DNA of 34,948 nucleotides from CAJKWP01 sp050943075 (GCA_050943075.1 JBMNOM010000008.1:1-34948), one strand, 5' to 3'; counted from the first letter of the stretch, positions 25,185 through 33,637 are shown. Numbers and translations are program-made. The notes: generated by a model not told the origin, from the sequence alone.

Positions 25185-25754
25185 ATGGAAATTTTAGGAA
25201 TTGTATTGCTTGTTATTTTGCTTGCTGGAATTGGCATTGTGCTTTGGGGCATTGGTGTTTACAATTCACTTATTAAAATGAGAAACAACATTGACGAAGC
25301 ATATTCAACAATGGATGTTTATCTTAAAAAAAGATACGACTTAATTCCAAACCTTGTTGAAACAGTGAAAGGCTATACAAAACATGAAAGCCAAACACTT
25401 GAAAAAGTGATCGCTGCGAGAAACATGGCAATGAACGCTGGCACAACACAAGAAAAAATGAAAGGTGAAAACGAACTTTCAAAAGAACTTAAAACACTTT
25501 TAAATGTTGTTGTTGAGCAATATCCAGACCTTAAGGCAAACCAAAACTTCATTGACTTGCAAGCTTCTTTAAAACAAATTGAAGCAGAAATTGCAAATTC
25601 AAGAAAATATTACAACGGAACTGTTAAAGTTTATAATGTAAAACGTGAAGTTTTCCCTTCAAGCATTGTTGCTAACATGAAAAAATTTGAAAAACGTGAA
25701 CTTTTTGAAGTTGACGACAAAGAAGAAAGAAAAGCTGTAAAGGTTAGTTTCTAA
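25185..25754 (+). CDS. LemA family protein
   Basis: A 189-residue protein of the LemA family: a single N-terminal membrane helix (about 4-26), then VYNSLIKMRNNIDEAYSTMDVYLKKRYDLIPNLVETVKGY, the family hallmark, and a long helical bundle ending with YNVKREVFPSSIVA. The N-terminus is outside or very short and the body lies on one side of the membrane. Its function is unknown; in many Gram-positive bacteria it is paired with a DUF2207 or TPM-domain protein, as here, where the next start codon overlaps its stop by one base (TAATG). Confidence 0.95.
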   Translation: MEILGIVLLVILLAGIGIVLWGIGVYNSLIKMRNNIDEAYSTMDVYLKKRYDLIPNLVETVKGYTKHESQTLEKVIAARNMAMNAGTTQEKMKGENELSKELKTLLNVVVEQYPDLKANQNFIDLQASLKQIEAEIANSRKYYNGTVKVYNVKREVFPSSIVANMKKFEKRELFEVDDKEERKAVKVSF

Positions 25755-27718
25755 TGATCAAAAAGAATTTTTATGGTTTTATGGCTGCGATTTCAGGAGT
25801 AGTTTCTTTTATACTGCTTCTGTTTTTCGTTTTTCCTGCACTTAAAGATTTAAAAAATTTGCCATCAGGCTCTTACAGTGAAGTTGCAACAAACTACATC
25901 ATAAAAAACTATTATGTTGATATTAAAGTTAACGAAGACAACACACTTGTGATAAGTGAAGACATCACCGTTAATTTCAGTGAATTTTCACATGGAATTG
26001 TTAGGGCAATTCCTGTTTTCCAACAAGTGACCTATGAAACACCAAACGGACAAATTCAAAGAAAAAATTACAGAACAAAAGTTTACAATGTGTCTGCCTC
26101 AGAAACACATGAAGTTTATCAAGAAGACGGCTATTTCTTAATTAGATTAGGCTCGGAATTGCACAAGCGCATTGGCGACAGAAATTATAACATTAAATAC
26201 ACAGTTTCTTTGGGTGATGACAGAATTAAAAACCTTGACCAATTTTACTACAACGTGTTTGGACACGATTGGGACACAAGAATTAATAATGCTTCATTCA
26301 AAATCACTTTTCCAAAAAAACTTTTGCCTTATGAAGACAATGATTACGACTTAAATTTATACTATGGCAAAACAGGGGCAACAAACCACAAATTAATTTC
26401 TGGAAATGAAAACACTTTGGTTTACACCTACACTCACGACACATTTTTAAAACCTTATGAAGGCATTACACTTAGAATTGTTTTAAAACAAGGTTATTTT
26501 GAAACAAGCAAAAACATTTTGCCAGACGTTGCAATTTTAATTGGAATTTTTCTTGCAACATTTGGCTCGGCTTATGCTTTTAGAAAATACAAAACAAACC
26601 AAGTTTTAACTCCAGTTATAAACTTTGAAGTGCCAGACAAAATGCCCCCAAGCGAAGCAGGTTATATCATTGATGGCGTTGTTGATAACAAAGATATTGC
26701 ATCCTTAATCGTTTACTGGGCAAATAAAGGCTATTTAAACATAATTGAAGGGGAAAGCAAAAAATCCTACACTTTGAAAAAAATTAAAGACGCAGATGAC
26801 GAGATGAGAGATTATGAAAAACAAATTTTCAATTCAATGTTCTCTCATTCTGATGAAGTTGCAATGCGTAATGTTGGAGAAAAAATTCACACTAATGTTT
26901 TAAACGCAAAAATGCAAATTCAAACAAACAACAAAACACAAAACTTTAACGAAAAGAAGGAAAATGCAAGAATTATTTTTGCAGGACTTGCTTCAGTTAT
27001 GATGGCGTTAACTGCAACTCGTGTTGGCATTGTTGGTGCAAACCCAGTTGGAAGGTTAATTGGTGTTGTGCTTGCACTTGCACTTTATGGCTCACTTTTT
27101 GTTTTCACAAAAGTTATTGATAATCAATATAAGAAAAACAACGATTACACAAAAAACTATTTTTTAATTGCATTGCTTGTTTCAGTTATAATTTATGCGG
27201 CGCTTGCATTTTCTGTTTACAGCGCAGATGCTGATTATCTATCACTCACTTTTGTGTTAATTATTCCAATTATTGTTTTGGTATATTTCATAACACACAT
27301 AAACACAAGAACAGACCAAGGCATCAAACTTCTTGGGGAATTAATTGGGTTTAGGCAATTCATTTTATTAACTGAAAAAGACAGAATTAAAATGCTTGCA
27401 AATGAAAACCCAAGCATGTTTTACAACATTTTGCCTTATGCCTATGTTTTGGGTGTAAGCAATGAATGGATTGACAAATTTGAAAACATTGCAATTGCAC
27501 AACCAAGTTGGTTTATATCATCAAATTATGATGTTTTTGACTATTTAATTTTCCGCAGCATTTTCAACAATTTAATGCTCTCTTCAGTTTACCAAGCATC
27601 ATTTGCTCCATACACATCAAGTTCATCTGGCCGAGGTTTTGGCGGAGGCAGTGGCTTTGGAGGCGGTGGCGGTTTCTCTGGTGGCGGTTTTGGTGGCGGA
27701 GGCGGCCGAAGCTGGTAA
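25754..27718 (+). CDS. DUF2207 membrane protein with Gly-rich tail
   Basis: A 654-residue partner of LemA. Residues 9-31 form a signal/anchor; the external DUF2207 domain follows (about 45-250, with YYVDIKVNEDNTLVISEDITVNF and the HGIVRAIP motif). A second helix lies near 257-277, a cytoplasmic region contains a winged-helix-like segment around VVDNKDIASLIVYWANKGYLNI, and three further helices lie at about 402-455 and 465-510. The last 35 residues are almost all Gly, Ser and Phe with repeated GGGGF/GGGSGF units and end in RSW, a tail seen in many DUF2207/TPM proteins. Role in membrane or envelope maintenance is inferred. Confidence 0.9.
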   Translation: MIKKNFYGFMAAISGVVSFILLLFFVFPALKDLKNLPSGSYSEVATNYIIKNYYVDIKVNEDNTLVISEDITVNFSEFSHGIVRAIPVFQQVTYETPNGQIQRKNYRTKVYNVSASETHEVYQEDGYFLIRLGSELHKRIGDRNYNIKYTVSLGDDRIKNLDQFYYNVFGHDWDTRINNASFKITFPKKLLPYEDNDYDLNLYYGKTGATNHKLISGNENTLVYTYTHDTFLKPYEGITLRIVLKQGYFETSKNILPDVAILIGIFLATFGSAYAFRKYKTNQVLTPVINFEVPDKMPPSEAGYIIDGVVDNKDIASLIVYWANKGYLNIIEGESKKSYTLKKIKDADDEMRDYEKQIFNSMFSHSDEVAMRNVGEKIHTNVLNAKMQIQTNNKTQNFNEKKENARIIFAGLASVMMALTATRVGIVGANPVGRLIGVVLALALYGSLFVFTKVIDNQYKKNNDYTKNYFLIALLVSVIIYAALAFSVYSADADYLSLTFVLIIPIIVLVYFITHINTRTDQGIKLLGELIGFRQFILLTEKDRIKMLANENPSMFYNILPYAYVLGVSNEWIDKFENIAIAQPSWFISSNYDVFDYLIFRSIFNNLMLSSVYQASFAPYTSSSSGRGFGGGSGFGGGGGFSGGGFGGGGGRSW

Positions 27719-27753
27719 GAAAAATTGCTTTAAATAAATTAATGATAAAATAA

Positions 27754-27948
27754 AAAAGTGAAATAAATAAAAAATTTTTGCAAAGCAGTTTTGTTTTGAC
27801 ACTTCTTGGTGGGCTTGTTTTTGGCGGATATATTGTGATTAAAGATAAGTTTATTGTAAGCACAAAAAGTCAAAGAGCATTAAGCATTAAAGTTGATACA
27901 TTTCAAAACAAATGTTTTGTGACAAACACACATTTCACAATTTTTTAA
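27754..27948 (+). pseudogene. Possible small membrane ORF lacking a normal start codon
   Basis: An open frame between the DUF2207 gene and the terminator at 27955 encodes a hydrophobic segment like a signal anchor: KKFLQSSFVLTLLGGLVF then GGYIVIKDKF and a polar tail of about 35 residues. There is no ATG. Read from TTG 27778 it gives 56 residues; ATA at 27763 would give the more natural MNKKFLQSS start, as if an ATG had mutated. There is no clear ribosome site. It may be a decayed gene or a tiny protein with an odd start. The terminator just after the stop argues for a real transcription unit. Confidence 0.3.
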
Positions 27949-27954
27949 AACAAA

Positions 27955-27980
27955 AAACCTTGGAAACCCAAGGTTTTTTT
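27955..27980. terminator. Intrinsic terminator between 27.7-kb region and spoIIP
   Basis: AAACCTTGG (27955-27963) and CCAAGGTTT (27968-27976), a perfect 9-bp stem with AAAC loop, A-run before and T-run after. It can serve both converging transcripts. The rest of 27719-28050 holds only the weak ORF above. Confidence 0.88.
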
Positions 27981-28050
27981 ATTCTTAAAAATTAAAGTGT
28001 TTTTGTTTTTATGCTGAAAAAATTGTAAGATTTTAAATTGATTTTATTTT

Positions 28051-29133
28051 TTAATTATTTTTAAGATTTTTGAAATATTTAAGTGTTAAGAAAAGCAAAA
28101 TTGAAACAAGTGTTAAAAATGCAGCTGCTGTTGTGAAGTTTGCAATTATACTTGCAAAAGTTGGCTCGCTTGACAACACTTCGTTCACAGTTGGGTTTTG
28201 CGTTTGTGTGTTTCCGCCAATTGTAAGTTCGCCGCTCTCAGTGTCCACAGTTGTTCCATAAAGTGTTGTGTTAATTACGTCAGCAAGTGGTTTAACTGTT
28301 TTTAAAACCAAGTCTTTTTCAATGGTGTATGTGCCCATTTCAAAAAGCAGTGCTTTTTCCAAAAGGTCTTGGTTGTAATGGCCTTTTGCGTTGTAAATGT
28401 CTAAAAACAGCCATGGATAAGAAACTTCTGCAACACTTAAAAGGTAAAGGGCAAACTGCATATTTTTGTCATTATTTGCGTTTGCTTGGCCAACCACAAT
28501 TCTCACTCTGCTGTGCTCAACACCATTTGTAATTTTTGCATAAGTGTTTCTGCTCACGCCGTCACGGTGGATGTCAAAAATTGCGTCAGGTTTGTTTTTA
28601 AGCAAAGCACTTGCAGTTTTTCTGCTGCGACTATATGCTCCGCTGTCGTGTGGCAAGTGAAGTGTTTCATCCAAAAAAATCTCAATATTTTTATTTTCAA
28701 GTTCTGCCTTTAATTTTTTTGCAATGTCATGAATACCGCCTTTGCCCCAAAAACTGTCTGTGCCATCGCCAATGATATAACTTTCTGCATTATGAGTTAA
28801 GTAAAGTGCAATTTTTTTGTTTGTTTGCCATTGGTCAATTTGCGTTTTATCTTTTTTTGTTATGTTTGGCTTTGGAAGTGTTTCAATAAAGCGTGCTTTT
28901 GCTTCTTTTTTTACTTCGTCCACCAAATACACTTGATACTTGTTAAAATATTTATCAATGTATTCATCACCCACAACAACGCCAATTCTTTCAAACAAAA
29001 AGTTTTCATCTTCATCGTAAACCACAAAATTTTGTTCAATAATTTGCGCGTGGGTAATTGTTTTTGGCATTAGGGAAAAAACAAAGCCAAAAACCAACAA
29101 AATTAACATAATCAACATTAAACTTTTTTTCAT
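28051..29133 (-). CDS. spoIIP: SpoIIP-type cell-wall amidase/endopeptidase with C-terminal membrane helix
   Basis: SpoIIP degrades peptidoglycan during forespore engulfment, together with SpoIID and SpoIIM. Family motifs: LYLTHNAESY (H114, E117), HDSGAYSRSR (161-171), DAIFDIHRDG (183-192), RIVVGQAN, and YNQDLLEKALLFEMGT (Glu 265). I place the start at ATG 29133 because MKKSLMLIMLILLVFGFVF then begins a signal or anchor; the frame is open upstream to GTG 29253, but that adds 40 residues of unlikely leader. The product has 360 residues against about 400 in Bacillus. A second helix (334-353) with a basic end (KYFKNLKNN) follows a Thr/Asn-rich linker. Usual SpoIIP has only the N-terminal anchor, so this one may be held at both ends or as type I. 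No spoIID or gpr neighbour, and no ribosome site at the ATG. Confidence 0.85.
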   Translation of the reverse strand: MKKSLMLIMLILLVFGFVFSLMPKTITHAQIIEQNFVVYDEDENFLFERIGVVVGDEYIDKYFNKYQVYLVDEVKKEAKARFIETLPKPNITKKDKTQIDQWQTNKKIALYLTHNAESYIIGDGTDSFWGKGGIHDIAKKLKAELENKNIEIFLDETLHLPHDSGAYSRSRKTASALLKNKPDAIFDIHRDGVSRNTYAKITNGVEHSRVRIVVGQANANNDKNMQFALYLLSVAEVSYPWLFLDIYNAKGHYNQDLLEKALLFEMGTYTIEKDLVLKTVKPLADVINTTLYGTTVDTESGELTIGGNTQTQNPTVNEVLSSEPTFASIIANFTTAAAFLTLVSILLFLTLKYFKNLKNN

Positions 29134-29228
29134 ATTTTTATTGTGTGTGCTTTTTAAAAAATAATGCACATAGCCAGCTTGCAATTTGAGCAAAAGCCAT
29201 AAAATTATATAATTTATGGCAAAACAAA

Positions 29229-29269
29229 GTTTTGTAAAAAATGCACCAAACACACAAATTTTACAAAAC
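29229..29269. repeat. Perfect 11-bp inverted repeat upstream of the phosphoesterase promoter
   Basis: GTTTTGTAAAA (29229-29239) and TTTTACAAAAC (29259-29269) flank 19 bases. The repeat lies between the divergent spoIIP and phosphoesterase genes, about 45 bases upstream of the latter's -35. There is no U-run typical of a terminator. It may be a regulator site or a cruciform. Confidence 0.5.
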
Positions 29270-29313
29270 GAAAAAAGTTGGCGTTTAAAAAAAAGTAAAA
29301 TTGCATTTTGCTA

Positions 29314-29342
29314 TTGACTTTACGCCCAATTTACATTACACT
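29314..29342 (+). promoter_or_regulatory. Promoter of phosphoesterase/zinc-ribbon operon
   Basis: TTGACT at 29314-29319, 17-base spacer, TACACT at 29337-29342. Transcription should start near 29349, leaving a 28-base leader with AAAGAGG before the ATG at 29377. Confidence 0.65.
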
Positions 29343-29376
29343 TAAAGTAAGTTTAAATTTAAAAGAGGTTGCACAA

Positions 29377-32103
29377 ATGGGAAACAATTTTAAATCTAAC
29401 TATGATGAGGAAACTATGAAAAAAACTAGCCAAAGCGAAGAAACCAAAATGGTGGGAGTGACATCAGATTTTGAGTTTACAGCAAATGAAGATCAAATTC
29501 ATATTAATCAACAAAACAAAGTATTGCATGCTGCAACAGAGCTTCAAGAAGCCAAAGAAAAAGCAGGGCAATCAACAAAAAGAATCCCTTTAAGCACCAA
29601 GCGCGACAAAATTTATATGGTCAATCTTGGTGACATACATATTCCAGAAGGTAATATGTTGCAAACAATTGAAACAATCATTGCGTTTGCAAAAATTCCA
29701 GGAATGCTCATTGGAATTGGTGGTGACACATTAAACAACGCCATCAGAAATTCAGTGAGTGACTCTCATGGCGAAGTGCTTGACACACAATTTGCTATTG
29801 AAAGCTTCACAACCGCACTTTTAGCAAGAGCAGCAGATGAGGGGGTTGACCTCAAAGAAAAAATTGCTTATATCCGCTCGGGCAATCACGACAACAGAAC
29901 AAAAAATGTTGCTGCAATTGACCCTGCATGGGTTTTTGCCAAGTCATTAAACCTCACAAGCAGATATGTTAAAAACATTGTTAGAATGGAAATCACATTC
30001 TTAAACCAAGACAACACATTCAAGTCAAAATTTGTTGTTGAGGGTTCACACGGCTCAAAAGACCCAAGCAAACCAGGGAAACAAGCAGACACAGCTTTAA
30101 ACACAAAAATTGACAGAGGTGCAGACCTTGTTATTAAAGAACACAATCACCAAAAAATGAACGCAACAGAAACAAAGAGTTTCTTTGTTCCAAACCAACC
30201 AGAACCTTTTGAAAAGAAAGTTAGCTATTGGAACACAGGCGCTCACATTCCTGGCGGAGAATATGCAGACTATGCTTCATATTCCTTCCCAGCAAGTTAT
30301 GATGGTGAAATTGCTGCTCTTTCAGTTCTTAACGGACAAAAACACATCGACTTCATTAACATGCAATCATTATTTGCAAAAACAGAAAATGAAAACATTG
30401 CAATGTTTGAAGAACAAATTAAAAAACTTGAAAATAAAACATTCTATAAGAGAAGTGACATTAAAAAAGAATATTTAAAACTTTCAACAAAACTCACAAA
30501 ACAAGTTTTAAAAACAGTCACAACAGAAAAAGAAGTAAAAGAAGCTTTCCTTAAGAAATCACACTTAAGTGAAAACCTTTATGTTGCTTTGTTAAGCGGT
30601 TTTATGGTTGGTGAGGACGCAAGCCAAATCACAAAAGCTGAAATTAAAGCACGTGAAGAAGAAATTAAAAAACACATTGACATACTTTCAAAACTTAATG
30701 GTTCTTGCAAAGTTGTGCTTAATGGAAATATGGTGTTCTACAAAAAAGCTTTCACACTTGTTAATAAAAATGGTAGCATGCTTGGAGAAAAATTCCCAGA
30801 AGAAAGTTTTGCATACATGGAATTATTAGCAAAAACACTTTATCCAATCCGCGACAAAATTGTTGCTTGGAACTCTGGCGAACAAGAAGATAAAATTATG
30901 AAATATCAAAGCGAAGCGCTTGCAAAAATGGCAATGACTCGCTTGCAAATGCCAGAAGCATTGTGTTATGAACCATACGACAAAACAAGGCTTGAAGCAG
31001 AACAATTAAAAATTCAAGCAAAACAAGTTGAAACACACAATAAATCCGTGCTTGAAAAAGCAATTGATTCAGCAATGAAAAATGTTGATGAAGCAATTAA
31101 AGACGCAATTCCATATTTTGTTTCAAACTATGATGAATTAACACCAGAAGAACAAGAAGCAGCAACAAAAGCAACACTTAAAAAATATCATGAATTGCCA
31201 ATTGGTGTTGAATTTAATGAAAAAGGCAAACCAGTTAAAAACCTTGAAAAGAACTTAAAACTTGATTACCTTAAAGACATTTTGGCAACCAAATTAAGAG
31301 TTGAAGGCGAGTTTTTAAGTTTGACAGATGACATTGATTACATCAACTATAAATTCCCACTTGAAGAAGTTGAATTAAGAGAGCCAAACAAAAACCTTAT
31401 TCCAAACATTCTTTGTGCAATGCTTGAAATTGACCCAAGGAAAATTGCAATTAATTCAAACCCCAAAGACACAGCATACTTTTTTGCAAAAGTTAAAGAC
31501 GAAAGAGGCAAAACAAGAACTGTTTCTTTCAAAGGCGGTTTCTTAAGCAGCGGAGCAGGCAGAGCAGGAGTTGAAAACAACTTAAGAAAAGGCCAAGCTG
31601 GCGCACCAGGTGTTCATGTTTACTTCACAAACAGCAAAGTTGGAAAAGAATTTGTTATCATTGATAAACAAACATACACAAACCCAATGACAGGCGACTT
31701 TGTAATTAAAGATGCAATTTTAATTTCCGGTGGTTCATACAGCAAAGCAAATGGTGCTGACACATCACCAGTTAACAAAATTTACAAAATATATGTTAGA
31801 TCAAACCCAACAAAACAAGATCCAAACGCAACAGGCATTTATGAAAATGCTGATGATAATATGAAAGTTATCTGCGAAGGTTGGAATTACGACACAGTGC
31901 TTTCAAACAATAACATTCTTTTTGAATATCTTAAAAACTCAATTGTGCGCAGTTATATGAAAACTGTTAACGAGCTTGAGAAAAGAGAAGAACAAGCAAG
32001 AAAAGACGCAGATTTATTATTATTCAACAAAGCTTTAGACACAGTTGCTAAAAAAGAAACACCGCAAGCAAAAAAAGTTGTGGACAGGCAAGAAGAAAGA
32101 TAA
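29377..32103 (+). CDS. Large calcineurin-like metallophosphoesterase of unrecognised architecture (908 aa)
   Basis: The N-terminal third carries all five calcineurin-type metallophosphoesterase motifs in order: GDIH at 85-88, GGD at 115-117, GNHD at 169-172, EGSHGS at 222-227 and EHNH at 255-258, with WNTGAH (285-290) closing the domain. Such enzymes use two metal ions to cleave phosphate esters in nucleotides, nucleic acids or proteins. The following 580 residues match nothing I know: a long charged helical part (about 330-640, many Lys/Glu/Gln) and a beta-rich C-terminal part (about 690-860, with SFKGGFLSSGAGRAG and YTNPMTGDFVIKDAILISGGSYSK). There is no signal peptide or membrane helix, so it is cytoplasmic. 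ATG 29377 is chosen for its AAAGAGG ribosome site; the frame is open to a TTG at 29308, inside the promoter. A zinc-ribbon gene follows after 18 bases. Confidence 0.8.
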   Translation: MGNNFKSNYDEETMKKTSQSEETKMVGVTSDFEFTANEDQIHINQQNKVLHAATELQEAKEKAGQSTKRIPLSTKRDKIYMVNLGDIHIPEGNMLQTIETIIAFAKIPGMLIGIGGDTLNNAIRNSVSDSHGEVLDTQFAIESFTTALLARAADEGVDLKEKIAYIRSGNHDNRTKNVAAIDPAWVFAKSLNLTSRYVKNIVRMEITFLNQDNTFKSKFVVEGSHGSKDPSKPGKQADTALNTKIDRGADLVIKEHNHQKMNATETKSFFVPNQPEPFEKKVSYWNTGAHIPGGEYADYASYSFPASYDGEIAALSVLNGQKHIDFINMQSLFAKTENENIAMFEEQIKKLENKTFYKRSDIKKEYLKLSTKLTKQVLKTVTTEKEVKEAFLKKSHLSENLYVALLSGFMVGEDASQITKAEIKAREEEIKKHIDILSKLNGSCKVVLNGNMVFYKKAFTLVNKNGSMLGEKFPEESFAYMELLAKTLYPIRDKIVAWNSGEQEDKIMKYQSEALAKMAMTRLQMPEALCYEPYDKTRLEAEQLKIQAKQVETHNKSVLEKAIDSAMKNVDEAIKDAIPYFVSNYDELTPEEQEAATKATLKKYHELPIGVEFNEKGKPVKNLEKNLKLDYLKDILATKLRVEGEFLSLTDDIDYINYKFPLEEVELREPNKNLIPNILCAMLEIDPRKIAINSNPKDTAYFFAKVKDERGKTRTVSFKGGFLSSGAGRAGVENNLRKGQAGAPGVHVYFTNSKVGKEFVIIDKQTYTNPMTGDFVIKDAILISGGSYSKANGADTSPVNKIYKIYVRSNPTKQDPNATGIYENADDNMKVICEGWNYDTVLSNNNILFEYLKNSIVRSYMKTVNELEKREEQARKDADLLLFNKALDTVAKKETPQAKKVVDRQEER

Positions 32104-32121
32104 TTTCCATTGGAGGGTATT

Positions 32122-32295
32122 ATGGAATACGGAATTAAAATGATTGAAAAAAATGTATTTTGCGCAAATTGTGGAAGATTAATATCAACAACTGGAAGTT
32201 ATGAAGCAAACTTTTGTTCAGTTTGTGGCAACCCATTAAAAGTGCAAGCAATTGAAATTTTAGAAAACGAAATTGCAAAACGCACAGCAAAATAA
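32122..32295 (+). CDS. Small zinc-ribbon protein (57 aa)
   Basis: A 57-residue protein with two CxxC knuckles, FCANCGRL and FCSVCGNPL, separated by 16 residues: a classic single zinc ribbon. A helical charged tail (IEILENEIAKRTAK) follows. The start is ATG 32122, with GGAGGG at 32112-32117 immediately upstream; the frame is open to a TTG at 32110 overlapping that site. It lies 18 bases after the large phosphoesterase and shares its promoter and terminator, so it is likely a partner or adaptor of that enzyme. Confidence 0.8.
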   Translation: MEYGIKMIEKNVFCANCGRLISTTGSYEANFCSVCGNPLKVQAIEILENEIAKRTAK

Positions 32296-32301
32296 ATAAA
32301 C

Positions 32302-32336
32302 AAAACACGGGGCAAAATACCCTGTGTTTTTTTATT
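32302..32336 (+). terminator. Intrinsic terminator after zinc-ribbon gene
   Basis: AAAACACGGG (32302-32311) pairs with CCCTGTGTTTT (32320-32330) with one G-T pair, followed by a T-run. The 150 bases that follow (32340-32500) are AT-rich and show no gene; they contain one TTATCCACA DnaA-box match at 32363-32371. Confidence 0.82.
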
Positions 32337-32504
32337 TTTTTAAAGCATTAAAAAGTGATGTCTTATCCACAACAGTAAAATTTTAAGTTTGGAAAATTAA
32401 ATAAAAACTTTTTTGTTTTTTATTATTTAAAAGCCAAAACGCGTTAAAAATTATAATGAAAAAACATTAAATTTTTAAGAAAAAAATGTGTTTTGTGTAT
32501 GTGC

Positions 32505-32533
32505 TTGACTATAAAATTAAAGTTTTATATAAT
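32505..32533 (+). promoter_or_regulatory. Near-consensus promoter of pheST
   Basis: TTGACT at 32505-32510, exactly 17 bases, TATAAT at 32528-32533: 11 of 12 consensus bases. The leader from about 32540 to the ATG is only 55 bases, too short for a T-box. Confidence 0.88.
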
Positions 32534-32594
32534 AATTTCATTAATATAAGTAATTTAATGCTAAATAATCTGCACTAAATTTTAAGAGGAAGTT

Positions 32595-33620
32595 ATGGAA
32601 CAAAAAATTGAAAAAATTAAACAATATGTGCTTGCTGAATCCGCGCTTGTTGGTACAAGCAACGCATTTTATGACCTTAAAAAGAAAGTGACCGACAGTA
32701 AAACTGGAATGCTTGGCGAATTGTCAAAAGAAATTGTTAAAATTGAGCCATCTCAAAGAGCAGAATTTGGCAAAAAACTTCACGCAATTAAAACTTGGGT
32801 TGCAGATTTTTTTGACAACCTTGAAAAAGAAGTTAAGCAAAAAGAAATTGCACTAAAAAACGAAGCAGAAAGAATTGACGTGACATTGCCAGGGGTTAAA
32901 CGACAACTTGGTGCAGCGCACCCAAACAGTTTAATCATTGAACAATTAACCGACATTTTTGTTGGCATGGGTTTTGAAGTGTTTGAAGGCACTGAAATTG
33001 AATCTGACTATTACAACTTCACAGCTTTAAACACACCAGAAGACCACCCAGCAAGAGATATGCAAGACACCTTTTATTTGTCTGAAAAATTTCTTCTTCG
33101 CTCTCAAACTTCTGCAGGGCAAATTCACGTTATGGAAAACAAAAAACCACCAATCAAAATTTTAAGCCCAGGCAAAGTTTTCAGGTCTGACGACGACGCA
33201 ACACACTCTCCAATGTTCACTCAAATTGAAGGGCTTGTGGTTGATAAGAAAATTACACTTTGCGACCTTAAAGGCATTTTGGAACTTTTTGTTAAAAAGA
33301 TTTTTGGCGAAAATATCACAACAAGATTGCGCCCATCTTACTTCCCATTTACAGAGCCATCAGTGGAAGTTGACGTAAGTTGTTTTGAATGTGGCGGAAA
33401 GGGTTGCAAGTTGTGTAAAAACACTGGTTGGATTGAAATTTTGGGCGCTGGCATGGTGCACAACAATGTGCTTGAAGGTTGCGGAATTGACAGCAAAGAA
33501 TATTCTGGCCTTGCATTTGGCATGGGTGTTGAGCGCATTGCAATGCTTAAATATGGCATTAATAACATCAAACTTTTTTATGAATCAGATGTTAGATTTT
33601 TAAAACAATTCAAAAATTAA
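32595..33620 (+). CDS. pheS: Phenylalanine-tRNA ligase alpha subunit
   Basis: Class II synthetase catalytic subunit that charges tRNA-Phe. N-terminal coiled-coil (1-95), then the catalytic core with HPNSLIIEQL, GFEVFEGTEIESDYYNF, DTFYLSEKFLLRSQTSAGQIHVM (motif 2 entry), GKVFRSDDDATHSPMFTQIEG, and motif 3 FGMGVERIAMLKYGI. The zinc-like knot CFECGGKGCKLCKNTGWIEI is present, as in many bacteria. The loop usually reading RTHTSPVQIRTM is RSQTSAGQIHVM, a notable change at the Pro. The length of 341 residues is standard. AGAGGAAG precedes the ATG. pheT follows after 17 bases. Confidence 0.97.
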   Translation: MEQKIEKIKQYVLAESALVGTSNAFYDLKKKVTDSKTGMLGELSKEIVKIEPSQRAEFGKKLHAIKTWVADFFDNLEKEVKQKEIALKNEAERIDVTLPGVKRQLGAAHPNSLIIEQLTDIFVGMGFEVFEGTEIESDYYNFTALNTPEDHPARDMQDTFYLSEKFLLRSQTSAGQIHVMENKKPPIKILSPGKVFRSDDDATHSPMFTQIEGLVVDKKITLCDLKGILELFVKKIFGENITTRLRPSYFPFTEPSVEVDVSCFECGGKGCKLCKNTGWIEILGAGMVHNNVLEGCGIDSKEYSGLAFGMGVERIAMLKYGINNIKLFYESDVRFLKQFKN

Positions 33621-33637
33621 ATTTTTAGGAGCATATT

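Noticed and set aside
27600..27718. GGTGGCGG-type repeats at the end of the DUF2207 gene
   Set aside because: These encode the Gly-rich tail normal for this family and are not a separate repeat element.
32363..32371. TTATCCACA, a perfect DnaA box, in the gap before pheS
   Set aside because: Only one copy in the gap, and the same 9-mer (reverse strand) occurs inside dnaE at 22558-22566, so chance is likely. No cluster, no AT-unwinding element, not an origin.
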